In this document: piece by piece, positions 1 through 10,317 of the stretch | Layout of the letters: every line of letters begins with the position of its first letter | Position numbering within the stretch: the stretch's first letter is position 1 | Assembly (NCBI GenBank): GCA_014529385.2 | Contig: CM043960.1 | Span: forward strand, 27,541,896 to 27,605,895 | From: Adiantum capillus-veneris | Lineage: Eukaryota > Streptophyta > Polypodiopsida > Polypodiales > Pteridaceae | Direction of reading: 5' to 3' | Length of the DNA stretch: 64,000 nt | The notes under the pieces: generated by a model | The model's input: only the letters and a program-made list of their open reading frames with translations | The model's database searches: none | What the model was told of the DNA's origin: nothing | Made by a program: the position numbers and the translations under genes

Positions 1-499
1 TACTTAAAGTGGGAACCCGTCCCAAGTTTGAAGGGCTTAAGGGCCGAGCTTGTGGTGGGATCCAGGCCCAAGATTGAGGGGCTCGAGGTGTCAAAAATTC
101 AACAAGGATCCCTACAAGGAGAGGGCGAGCCCTACAAGTAGAGGCATGAGAGAGAACACACACACCCTCACACAAGGCAAGCCTAGACCTAGCAGGCAAC
201 AAGGACACATCTCAAGTTCCTCTCCATGTTGCCCTCATAAGGTGCCTAGAGCCTATCGGTTGGCCTCTCAAGGGGTCCAATGAGAAAATAGTTTATTGAA
301 TTTATTTTTAAAGCGCTATCAAGCCCTCTCTCTCAAAGGGGTAAGAAGGACACTTGTCCTACTGCTACCCTTGTTGTTTGATATGCACTAATCATGTGAT
401 TAGCCAGGCTTGAGGAGGTCCAATCAGGTGCAGGCTAGTGCTAGAAGAGGACGGTCGACCAAAACAAGGAGGGGGCTAGCTTGGGGGGTATACTCTCCC

Positions 500-544
<45 letters not shown>
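1..544 (+). repeat. LTR fragment, chromovirus LTR family 1 (uninterrupted copy)
   Basis: This stretch is a diverged copy of the LTR that is split further right: 1-195 matches about 31246-31446 and 196-501 matches about 40227-40518. Here the two halves are contiguous, so it serves as an empty-site paralogue that defines the insertion point of the 31452-40226 element. It ends in a (CT)n tract (502-544), after which a different LTR family starts. No coding sequence is visible. Confidence 0.75.
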
Positions 545-547
<3 letters not shown>

Positions 548-1122
548 TAACTAATATCTAATTCTCCTAAATGATTTTCTCATGTTAAACCGATCATTTA
601 ATATGGGGAAGTACCAGGGGAGAAAAAGCTAGAATATTGATTAAGCTAGCAGACCGGCCATAGTAGGGATCCAAAGAGGGGGCCATCTGTAAAAGAGCAA
701 TGTGCAACAATGGGCTTCAAAGACCCTAAGGTTCAACCCATTAAGACTTCCAAAATGCTAAGGTTCCAAAATTCAAAGGTTGGGTCCAATGGTCAAAACC
801 TAGGGCAAATTGGATGCTTATGTGAAGACCCTAAAGTCTTCACATATCCCTAGATAGGAGGGGGTGAGCCCAAATTGTAGGGGAGGAGAGAGAAACACAC
901 ACACACACACACTCTAGCAGGTTCCCTTTACACAAAGGGAATAGGGGACACATGTCAGCTCCCTAGGCCAGTTGCCCTCAAGATGCATTCAATTCCTATT
1001 GGATGGCCATAGAGGTGGACCAATGAGAATTAGGCTAGTGTATATTTAGTTTAATTCATTTTAAAACACTTGATAAAAGAACCAATAGAAATTAAGCTCT
1101 CTAGAAGACTATTGGACAGTCT
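545..1122 (+). repeat. LTR fragment, chromovirus LTR family 2
   Basis: The sequence matches the reverse complement of about 61050-61680, the beginning of the LTR of the minus-strand chromovirus at the right edge. Shared blocks include the start-proximal AAATGATTTTCTCAT, the segment on pyrimidine-poor DNA around 620-780 and the CCAATGAGAATTAGG-type block. It stops abruptly after GGACAGTCT at 1122, in the middle of the LTR. A short (CA)n lies at about 897-912. Confidence 0.75.
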
Positions 1123-1214
1123 GATCGTAATCACGTATTCACGATCGGGTCATTACGTCAATAACTCTAGTATTTACACAAAAAAATCACGTAATCACGT
1201 TAATTGTTAACGTG
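1123..1214. repeat. Paired palindromes rich in CACGT
   Basis: Two inverted repeats are visible: an imperfect 24-bp palindrome at 1123-1146 and a 19-bp palindrome at 1196-1214 with perfect arms CACGTTAA/TTAACGTG around TTG. They lie exactly where the upstream LTR fragment breaks off, so they may be the end of an inserted element. No target duplication was identified. Confidence 0.5.
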
Positions 1215-1249
1215 AATTTGTTTATAACCTGCAAAAACCTATAGAGCCG

Positions 1250-1367
1250 GTTAGCCCTCCGGGTTTTCCATTTTTTCCTGCGGGGCCCGCCGGGCTTTTT
1301 CATTTTCCGACGGGCCTGCCGGGTATATGTAATTTCCCGCCGGGCTTGTCGGGCAAATAAAAAAGCC
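1250..1367. repeat. GC/AT-alternating tandem repeat, about 30-bp unit, four copies
   Basis: Units begin near 1250, 1279, 1309 and 1338. Each has a GC-rich, partly self-complementary core (GGGCCCGCCGGGC type) followed by a T-rich tail. A related block occurs at about 27868-27912. Function unknown; it could be part of a transposon terminus or spacer. Confidence 0.6.
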
Positions 1368-2372
1368 CAGCGGGAATAATTATATATAGTAAACAGTGTG
1401 CTAACCGCGGTCCTTTAGCTAGGCAAATCCTTGGGGAGTGTATTCGAGTGCCGGGTATAGTCATCTCCTTGTGAATTGACCTAAGGTTACAGAGTCACAG
1501 GTCCCTTTTTTAGGCCGAACGTGATTCTTAATTTGGTAACCACTTCTAAAATTTTTTAATTTGTTTACCGGCATAAAAGTACAAAACCAAAACAACTGAA
1601 AACTTGGAGAGTCATGCTCATTGCGAAGAAGCCATTGGTCCAAATGAGGGCTGTAATTGGTTTTAGAAGATGAGCATATGTAAATGACGAGTCGATAGTC
1701 AAGGGTCAGATGTCCTATACTAGTCTACCGGGCATATAAAGATCCTTGAAGTCTTGCATTTGAGTTGATTTACACTTGTCACTCCACAATATAAGAGCTA
1801 TAATCCTTAATTGGGTTAAAATAGCTTTTATATATTGAATTGGTTGCATGCGTGGGCTACAATCCTTCACTGGGTACAAGTAGTCCTCAATTGAGTGATT
1901 ATATTGAAGATTTATTTGCGTTAGTTCATGCATTGGTTTATACAGAGAGTGCATTATGTATTACGATAGATTATAAAGAGTGCATTATGTATTACAATAG
2001 ATTATTAGTGCATGAAATGACCAATCATATATTTTACTGCTTTCGTTTGTTTTTTTGTAGCAATTGAAATTAGATGTGTCTTATTGTTTGCAAATCAAAG
2101 TGGACATATAAATAATCATTATAATAATAATTGCATTGAGAGATTCATAGCATTGTTATAGTTATTATGCCATGCATAGACTACATTGCAATCTGTATGG
2201 TTGCTCACAATATAGGTGATTGATATGTGGATTGACTAGCGTGCATTGAAAATCTCATATTGTGCATCATGGTTACTTTCATATTGAATGGTTTTTAAAT
2301 TTCAATATATATTGAAAATAAGAAAAAAAAATCAAAAATTGAACATCTGGTTCTTTTGTCTTCAGTTTTAAT
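1368..2372. other. Non-coding stretch upstream of the hAT pseudogene
   Basis: No supported gene is seen. The only structure found is a 31-bp tandem duplication at 1946-1976 and 1977-2007 (differing at one or two positions). This interval may include the 5' non-coding part of the hAT element, but no terminal inverted repeat could be identified. Confidence 0.4.
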
Positions 2373-3400
2373 TTGAAAGCAATGGAGCAAAATGTGGGCA
2401 CAAGTGGTACGAAGAAGCCAAAGAATAAAAAATCTCCTGGCAAAGAGTGGGATTATGCTCAGAACATATGCAGCCGATATATGGAGTGGCAATGTAAATT
2501 TTGTCACACAACAGAATCAGGCGGTGCACCACGTTTAGGGATCATTTTTTGGGTAGTGTTAAAAAGAGTTGTAAGAAATGTGAACATCCTTAGGCACCTG
2601 CAATTGCAAAGAGTTTGAGAGAAGAGCTCGCCAAAAAGGGTGGCAAGAGACAACAGATATATAGCTCTGTGGCTTCGAGTCAAGAGTTCTCAGAGCCAAA
2701 TATTAACTCTGCAGATCCTATAGTGATGCCAACTAACCTTGGAGAACAACCAGCATAAGGAGAGGAAATTACACGCAGTGTTCCTTTTAAGCATCACAAT
2801 GAAAATGGACGTAGTCAAATGCGTCAAAAATCATTACATCAAAGATTTCGAGTGCAGTCTCTAGAAGAACCAAAAACTACACTCACCAAAGCAATATTCT
2901 TTACTAGAAGTGCTTTTTGGTCATGGTAGACAGCAATCATTGGAAGGATGTTGGAAGAAAATCGGTGAGTTTGGTCCAAGATTTTTAGCTCCTTCTTATC
3001 ACACGATAAGAAATGTTTTCTTGGACAAATGTTACATCGAAGTCAAAGAGCATGTTGGCAAAATAATACTTGGGAATATTTCGCTTTCAGGATGTGCGAT
3101 TGTGAGTGATGGCTGGTCAAATGTTCAAAGAAGACCGTTGATCAATGTAATGCTGGTTTGTCCAAGGGGAGAAACGTTTATAAAGGCGATTGATAGTTCT
3201 GGGTCAATTAAAAGTGGCAAATACATTTTTGAGGTTTTGATTAATGTAATTAAAGAAATTGGTGTTGAACATGTCGTTCAAGTAGTCATGGACAACGTAA
3301 AGAACTATAAACACGCCAGTAAATTGATAAAGAAGTTCTTTCCACACATTTTTTCCAATGGCTGTAATATGCACAGCTTAAACTTGGTGTTGAAAGATTG
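2373..3400 (+). pseudogene. hAT transposase, 5' half (BED finger and DUF659-like region), decayed
   Basis: The N-terminal ORF (2373-2618) carries a BED-type zinc-finger start: WDYAQNI, then WQCKFC and a following SGG-x-x-R-L segment. Reading continues in other frames with a stop at about 2757. At 2910-3400 the DUF659-like part of plant hAT transposases is clear, with GCAIVSDGWSNVQRRPLINV, the following VMDN segment and the NGCNMHSLNLVLKD motif. The reading frame is cut at 3400 by the CACTA element and resumes at 21038. In the family these proteins are nuclear DNA transposases with an RNase H-like fold. Several stops and frameshifts show it is inactive. The start codon was taken at the ATG near 2382, in frame with the BED segment. 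Confidence 0.85.
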
Positions 3401-3535
3401 CACTACAAAAAAAAAATGTGTTATCGATGCGGCCCGTCGCTATGCGCGTCGCTATCCGTGTCGCTGTGAAACCAGTTGCTATTAGCAACGCGGATAGCGA
3501 CGCACATAGCGACAACCATAGCAGAAAATTTTTTT
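3401..3535. repeat. CACTA left subterminal hairpin
   Basis: Two 23-nt arms (3436-3458 and 3491-3513) are reverse complements with one mismatch and are built from two tandem GTCGCTAT units. Between them lies a smaller TTGCTAT/ATAGCAA-like palindrome. CACTA elements carry short subterminal repeats bound by TnpA; these arms are the likely equivalents. Confidence 0.8.
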
Positions 3536-3784
3536 CTTGGACAGAGGGCAGGTAGCCTGGCATGTGCCCAATTAAAAGATGGACACAGCCACAGCCAGAC
3601 TTCCTGCCCTCTGCCCAAGAAAGCGAGCAGCACCAAAATATCAACCATGCTCCCGCGCACAGAAATTTCGGCAGAGTTCCCTTTGTTTTTACATAAACTT
3701 TTCAAAAAAAACCATATCATGTATATGCCTCCTACATGCTATCCATGTAGGATCTCACATGAGATTTAAGGCCAATGAAAGACA

Positions 3785-4035
3785 ACCGTACCAACTGAAA
3801 AGCATAGCCATAACTTAAAAGCATAACCATAACCATAACTTAAAAGCATAACCATAACGAACCATAACCATAACTTGAAACCATAACCGGCTATAACCAC
3901 TTTGATCAAAACCATAATGCAGATAACCATAACCATAAACAAAATTAACAATAACCATAAGCATAAGCAGAAAGAGAAACAATAACTGTCTATACAATGA
4001 CAATGAAAATAATCATAACCATAAGGGAAACAATA
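3785..4035. repeat. Degenerate CATAAC hexanucleotide array
   Basis: About 250 bp consist of imperfect copies of CATAAC and AAGCATAACC with interspersed A-rich spacers. It lies between the left subterminal hairpin and the end of the tnpA-like gene. It could be degenerated subterminal repeat DNA or an independent satellite. No coding sense is visible. Confidence 0.65.
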
Positions 4036-4437
4036 ACTGTCTGAACACTAACTGTTTGTACAAAAAAGAGACAAAGAAGCGTGTCTGTGTCTCACAAAGC
4101 ATATAGATGAAATATGGTCCGCTAATGACTAGGCGTCGCAACTTGCACATAGGAAAACTCACAAAATTAGTATTGATATTACTTCACATATACTGACTTA
4201 ATTAAATCAATTCACACATATTATCGTCTCACCTCAAGCGATCAGCGAGACTGTCTACAGGCTCTCCTGAAGCTTCAAGATCATTCAGTACTTCATAGAT
4301 ACCTTTGCGATATCCATCTGACTCCTCCTCGCGTGATGGAGCTCAATGCATTGCAAGATTTTGCGTTTATACAAAAATCAAAGTAATAAGAATACATGAT
4401 TCATCGCGTTTTAAAAAACGCCATAGTTAAGATTGGA
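4036..4437. other. CACTA internal non-coding DNA
   Basis: No supported gene. In minus orientation this is the region downstream of the tnpA-like gene, probably its 3' untranslated part or trailing exons that I cannot define. Confidence 0.35.
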
Positions 4438-5265
4438 TTAGAAACTCACAAACTCATAGCGAAAGGTGTCGAAGCCTCCGCTGCCAAGATGAGATGTCCC
4501 CCTAGTCATCTGTCGTACCTGCGCGGCCTCACGCTGCTGTCTGAACCGCGTGGCCGTTGTCCGCTCATCCTCCCTGATCTGCAGCCACGTCTCGTGTGGG
4601 ATGCCCGAAGGCTTCGGCGAGCCGGTCCTGAAAGCCTTCCGAGATGCATCTCGTCGATGTTTGATGGTGTCCCGTGCAACACCCTTGATCCACCGCGCCG
4701 AAACAACGGAAGAACCCGGAGCAGGTTGGTACTCTCTCAGCATGGTCTCCACTATGTAAGTGACTTTTTCCTTTTCTTGTTGATCCCAAGACGTTAGAAT
4801 ACTGGTCAAAAACTACAGCTCCACGAGCCGGCGAATCCGCTGTCACATCTCAGTCCCGACTCTATCCATGTCAATAGAACCATCTCCCCGTACAGTATAG
4901 AGCTTGGAGGCACTAGGATCGTGTGCCCCCCAAGGTGTCCGAGGTGTGCCAAGAGGTGTGTCTAGAGGTGTTCTTGGGTAAGACGGGGGTCGTGAGCGAG
5001 GAGGGGTCGAAGCATCTGTGGACCCTCCTCCACAGCAACCACCACCTCCACCTGATGATCGCCGAGATCGGTGAGTGCGCCTGTGCTGCGGAGATGAGGA
5101 TGTACCCGCCTCTGCCCCACCCCTAGGTGTCGAAGCGGCCGTGATGGGAGAAGAAGGCGTCGTACCCATAGGCGTCCCTCCCCTAGGCGTCAGACCCTCG
5201 GGTGTGAAGCCCGGAGGCGTAGTACCCGTGCCTCTGGCTACCCAGTACTGAGAAGCCTCTGCCAT
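4438..5265 (-). pseudogene. tnpA: tnpA-like protein of the CACTA element (plant Ptta/En/Spm transposase family)
   Basis: Read on the minus strand from 5265. The first ORF (5265-4843) is a low-complexity Thr/Pro/Gly/Ser-rich segment with repeated TP motifs and a short Gly/Cys run. The second (4809-4438) has the conserved C-terminal block of plant Ptta/En/Spm proteins: WIKGVARDTIKHRRDASRKA, a GIPHETW segment, then TRGTSHLGSGGF. TnpA-type proteins bind the subterminal repeats and help bring the ends together with Tnp2. The two parts are in different frames with a stop at 4843-4845; an intron near 4810-4845 or a disabling mutation could explain this. Position downstream of tnp2 on the same strand matches CACTA organisation. 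Confidence 0.7.
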
Positions 5266-7524
5266 CTAAGCAGGTTTCATCCGTGTAACGAAGCCCATGA
5301 ATGCATCTGCACTCATGGAAGCGGGATCTGGAATCTCGTCTACCATACTAAAGTCCTGCACAAAAAAAGTAAAATAAAGCATTAGAACACAGTTGTTTAA
5401 ATTAACTTTAAGCTTAATTTTAAATCAAAGTCTTCACACAAACACTTACAGGCCTAGGCCTCGACGAGTGAGGCATCATCGATAAGATCTTGCACCGTAT
5501 CATCATCTATCTCTAATTGCAAACATAACTTTGCCCCAACTCGTTCTGGCAGATTTTCTTCATCCATTGCATCTTCATCTACAAGTGTCAATTCTGGCTC
5601 GTCTGCATCATCCCTCGTATATCTATCAGCTTCCTCTGCCATACCTTCGTCCATCTCACCTAATGTCACAGTAGTATGGACGTCGTCTGACTGACTTTCC
5701 TCCAGGAGATCTTGCCCTTCAAATACTTGTTTATTTCTTGGAGCACCTGAACCACAAACCACCATTGTCGCTCTCGAGGGTCCGGTACAAAGACCACTTG
5801 CTCGCAATGTTAGGGGAGAGCAAATGTGTCGCTCGCATCTGTCCAAGTCTTTGTAGAATCTATTTGCACAAGTTTGTTTCCATCTCTGTGTATCGTTGCA
5901 TTGCGACCAGAAGTAATCACCTTGAACCACTTCACATCCAACGAAAACATCTCAAACCGCCTGAAGCTTACTTTCAGGATATCTGACACCAGACCACAGT
6001 AATCCAGGTTGCTAGTGCTCTCATTCGTGTCTCTAGCACTGGCCCTGCTCTTTTGCATGAAACTAACCATTACCCCACTGTCAAACGTGTTTCTTCTGCT
6101 TTCAATTTGTTGTGTTCTGAAATGCTTTCCATGCGACCACAATTCCATGTATGTATGATACTTCTTGTCACATCCAATAGCCAGCTCTTCCTCTTCTAGA
6201 GATATGGGTTCTCCGATCTGTCGAGCTGCTCTCATCTTGTCCAGCCATGCCATTGTAGGGAATTCAGGTAGAGGAGCGAGATAGTCTGGCAAGGGTAAGC
6301 CTCTAGTCGTTCGACTTCGCCTGAAATCCTGTCGCTCTAGATTGCGTCTCTCTTTCTCTTCTTCGTACCTTTCAAGCTTTTTTGCATCGGCGCTGAATTT
6401 AGTATACAGAACTTCATGATCTTTTCTCGCATGGCCAGGTTCATTTTCTTCGGCACCCCTTGCCCTTGCGGCTCCTCTCCCACCAGTCTTGCATCCTCCT
6501 CATCGCTCCACAGTCGAGGCATTTTTGGGTCAGAAACGGATAGAAATTCGGTCGTCAGACTCTTGCACCAGCCATCCTTCTTCCATGCTCCCCTCTGGAC
6601 GCTCTTTTTGGCGAACAAAACCCTTAAGTGTTTTCATGAACCGCTCTAGAAAGAACATCCAACGGCTATGAACTGTACCTGCCACTGCAACCTCATCTAC
6701 TACATGGACGAGCAAGTGCATTTGGATAGTTAGGCAGCTCATGGGTAGATACTTCTCAATCATGCAAACTGCCTCAATGGAGTTAGCCCTTGCAACTGCA
6801 ATAGATTCCTCTCGTATCTCCTTGGAAGAGATCCACCGCACTAGCTCTGAAATCTTGTATATGCAGGTCCGCACTTCCTCCGTTAAACACCCCTTGATCG
6901 CAATTGGAAGAATGAATTGCAAGAACTTATGCCAGTCGTGCGATTTCAACCCTGACAGTTGATCGTCATGGGTGAATGCTGTCTTGAGACATCGCATATA
7001 TCCTGTTGGCGTCCTGAACTCTAAAATCATCCTTTTCACTTGTCGCTCTTTGTTGTTTAGCAATACCCATGGCGATCTTGGAAGTTTTGTTTGACCAGCT
7101 GCATTGGTGAAAGGCCACAGATCTGGCATCTTTCCAACCGACTGCAAATCATCTCGTGAAGCTCGATTGTCTTTCATTCCCATGATTGTCTTCCAGAGGA
7201 GCTCTCCCACATTCTTGAATATATGCATTGGATCCAACAAATGGTTAATTAGTAGATCACCCCAGTACGGCAACGTATGGAGAATGGACAAACGTTTCAT
7301 TCCTGGAACAGGTTGCCCCTCATGTTGCTCACATGGGCGACGCCACTCTTGTACATGCATAGGACGACATTCAACGTGACCAAGCTGGCCTTCGTGCAAG
7401 TGATGGCCATCTAGAAGATAACGGTGGTGGCCTTGATAAATTGTCTTTCAAAGAGAGGTAGAATAGCGCACATCCAAAGACTGCCCGCAAATTGGACATG
7501 CATTGTATCCCGAAGTTGTTAGTC

Positions 7525-7603
7525 CTGCATATATCAAAGCATGAATCAGGCCAAGGCAAAGGGCTTGCGAATAGCGAGAATTTTGTAAATCAATAACCAT
7601 TAC
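7525..7603 (-). other. Intron in tnp2-like gene (GT-AG)
   Basis: On the minus strand GTAATGGTTATTG opens and TATATGCAG closes a 79-bp segment. Removing it joins the GYREASG end to the following LTTSGYNACPICG segment, a CxxC region expected at this place in Tnp2 proteins. Confidence 0.6.
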
Positions 7604-8343
7604 CAGAAGCTTCTCTGTATCCTAGCCAATCATGCATAGTCCACATAAGAAGTCCATGGATCCTTGCATGCTGTTGTCCTACTGGTTCAACCGCATATGC
7701 TATGTCGATCCCATGCCATAACTCCTGGAGCTCGTCAACTAGTCGATCTAGATAAACATCCATGTTTTTTTCTTTGAACTTACCAGGTACAATCAAGCTT
7801 AAAATCAAATGACCCTTCTTGATAGCAAGCCACGGCGGGAGGTTGTAATTGATAAGGCACACAGGCCAAGTGCTCCATGACGAGCTTCTCAAGCCAAATG
7901 GATTGACTCCATCCATTGCCATGCCCAAATGCAAATTGCGTGGTTCACTCCTAAAATGTGGCTAGGTATCTTCAATGTGCCTCCAAGCCTTCGAATCAGT
8001 GAGCACCCTAAATGTTGCGTCAGTGGATCTATTCGTAGAATGCCACCGCATCAACTTTGCAATGGAACCACAACAAAACATGCTTTTTATCCTAGGAATA
8101 ATAGGGAAATGCCGCAACACTTTAGCTAGCACTGTCTCGCCAACTGCATCTTGTTTGTAGCGCATTGCTCTGCACTTAGGAAACGACAGACAATCTGCTA
8201 ATTCATTGCGAAAAAGAATGCAATCATTTGGACATGCATGAATCTTGTTGTAGTCCAAGCCAACTAAGGTCAGAAGTTGCTTTGCGTCTAGCCTGGAGGG
8301 GGGCATTTCATTGCCAGCCGGGAGAAGTTGCTCTCGCAATAAC

Positions 8344-8428
8344 CTGTTTAAGCCACATTAAATTAAAATTAAAGCTCTTCGAGCACATCACCGTTGCAAT
8401 TGGAAAATCTCTTTTGTAAATTACGTAC
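8344..8428 (-). other. Intron in tnp2-like gene (GT-AG)
   Basis: On the minus strand the exon ends in ...TTTAG and the intron begins GTACGTAATT; it ends TTAAACAG. The 85-bp length and consensus splice sites are typical of plant introns. Removing it joins the VTALFR segment to the LREQLLPAG segment of the next exon. Confidence 0.6.
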
Positions 8429-8961
8429 CTAAACAAAGCAGTGACGCTTGCATCTGACCACGCGTACACTGACTGAAGATTCAAAAATGCCAGACAAGTA
8501 TGAAGCACAGATATTTTGGCGCCTTCATAGATTGGTTGACGTGCCAACTTTCTCAACATGTCTTCAAGAGATAGGCGTACGGCTTCTGGTGCTGCTTCGT
8601 TCGCGTTCTCCTCACTTGTCTGGAAGAAGGCATCCAGTATCTCCTCCATGCCGTCGTCTTCTGTCTGTAAGCCCTTTTCTACTTCCATCCGTGGCTCTAT
8701 ATTGGTCGGACCTTCACGCATAATCTTTTTTCTCTCTCTCTCAGATGTAGGTGCTATGTCGAGGAAATCAATGCCCGTTTCATAGGAGTCGTATCGCAGA
8801 TTCTGTACGGTTTCTCTAGCAAACTCTCTGTACTTGTGCACATGCTCATTACATATCCTACGCTTGCGCATGATTTGATACTTGCAGAGCGTGCACGAGC
8901 ATGCAATCTTTTCCTCCATGTTAGTTGATGACGTTGCCATCTACAATGATTATGAATGTTG

Positions 8962-8993
<32 letters not shown>

Positions 8994-9061
8994 CTCCTCA
9001 CAATGTAAACTACCTCGCATTCTCTAGTCTTGCCCAATCTCCGTACACCTCGATCCAGAGG

Positions 9062-9253
9062 TGTTGGGGTATAAAGCCCAATGTGGTCGCCCAGGTAAGT
9101 GGGCGGGCCGCCAGGTATGTACACATATTCTTTTGTAAAAACCTAATAAGAACTCACTATGCTCTACACATTACAGTAGAGCGAGTTCACCATATCCTCG
9201 TGCTCTTCTTCTCGCACTCTCTCTCCCGTCTCACTTTCGCTCGTACTCCTTCA
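9062..9253 (+). repeat. Copia 5' LTR
   Basis: Starts TGTTGGGG and ends CTTCA. A TATAAAG at 9070-9076 sits only 8 bp from the LTR start, so if it is the promoter the U3 region is extremely short. Confidence 0.93.
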
Positions 9254-9255
9254 AC

Positions 9256-9267
9256 TGGTTTCAGAGC
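9256..9267 (+). promoter_or_regulatory. Copia primer binding site (initiator Met tRNA type)
   Basis: TGGTTTCAGAGC matches the usual plant copia site TGGTATCAGAGC with one mismatch and lies 2 bp after the 5' LTR. Confidence 0.88.
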
Positions 9268-10317
9268 TCAGATCGAGGCTCGGGGCAGCACTGCAGGAGG
9301 CTAGAGTCACCAACTCAGATTGGAGTGAAATTCGACAGGCGAAGACACGGCCCCAAATCTCGTGGGGCCCCAAATTTCATTCTGAGGTCATCTCGGCCAC
9401 AGTTCGGCTTCGACAAAGGTCTGCGCAGGCCATTTTCGACTACGTGGTCTCGACGGGTGCAGATCCGACTCTGCAAATTTGCGGTTTTCGGCCTATGACT
9501 GCAGGTGCTGAGGATATCGACACTCCCAGAGTGTTGATTTGTGGCTGTCTACACATCGAAGGACGGCTCACAGTTCTTGGAGGCGTGTCACATACGACAC
9601 GGGCGCATCTACACACAGACTGTAGTCGACATCCACTAGTTCATCAGGTAGCTTGTGTTTACTACTTGATATTCCAGATTTCATCCTGACATTGCAGGTA
9701 CTTCCACATGGGATGTATTGTCAGAGATGATGTATGTCTGTTGAGGGTTTGCTGGCTGTGAGTCACACGGCAAACAACCGCCGCAACCGTTACAACATAC
9801 AGTGGGAAATTTGTGGATGTATGACTTTGTGGGAAGTCTATGTACTGTCAGATTTACTGTAGCCTTTGTTGAGGGTCGAGTGAGGTTTTATTGAGCTGGG
9901 GGATTCTTGAATGTTGAGATCCTTTCGGTGATATAGGTTTTGGAGCGATCCCTCGAGCACCCTTAGATAGGCAGCTAGGATGTATTGACTGTGAGTTAGA
10001 CAGTTGGGATTGCATCTTTGCTTTACTGCCGTTGAGGCATTGTCGCAGTCTATGCTTATAGGACAGTGATAGGACAGTGAGAGACAATACAGGTGCAGGA
10101 CAGGTTTACCCGCAGCTTACAGTGTCAGAGAGACAGTGTTTTTTGAGCTGTTTTTAGTACACCAGAGCCATTTTACAAAGGAGACTCTGCCAAAATTTCT
10201 GCAGAATCTGAAGCTTTCTTGGTTCATTTGACAGGTTGATATTGGTTCAGAGGTCAGTTTACAGGGGAAACTTTGCCGAATTTCTCCCAGGAAAGTAAAC
10301 TACTGTGAAGCGTAGCT
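9268..10317 (+). other. Copia 5' untranslated leader
   Basis: About 1.05 kb between the primer site and the gag ATG, with no supported ORF. This is the leader expected to hold packaging signals; none can be named from sequence. Confidence 0.55.

Larger units (their letters stand above)
5454..8940 (-). pseudogene. tnp2: tnp2-like CACTA transposase (Transposase_21 / DUF4218 / DUF4216 regions)
   Basis: Read on the minus strand from the ATG at 8940. Exon 1 (8940-8429) has a CxxC pair (CSCTLC) and an acidic region. Exon 2 begins after 8344 and contains the Tnp2 block with IHACPNDCILFRNE; the next block has DGVNPFGLRSSSWSTWPV and the one at 7399-6530 has LPYWGDLLINHLLDPMHIFK, both characteristic of Tnp2. 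A DUF4218-like part follows, and a DUF4216-like part (6292-5810) contains NLDYCGLVSDILKVSF. It ends in an acidic tail at 5454. Good GT-AG introns are visible at 8344-8428 (85 bp) and 7525-7603 (79 bp). An in-frame TAG at 7962-7964 and frame changes near 7400, 6620 and 6300-5930 indicate decay, although some could be further introns. Confidence 0.85.

Noticed and set aside
1-600. CRISPR-like or spaced direct repeats
   Set aside because: The repeats in this window are LTRs, minisatellites and microsatellites; no regular repeat-spacer array exists.
1250-1367. Rho-independent terminator-like GC stems followed by T-runs
   Set aside because: Such signals are bacterial; here they are tandem repeat units in plant nuclear DNA.
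4396-4797. 133-codon plus-strand ORF opposite the tnpA-like block
   Set aside because: The minus strand holds the conserved Ptta-type sequence; the plus ORF is a shadow caused by GC-rich codons.
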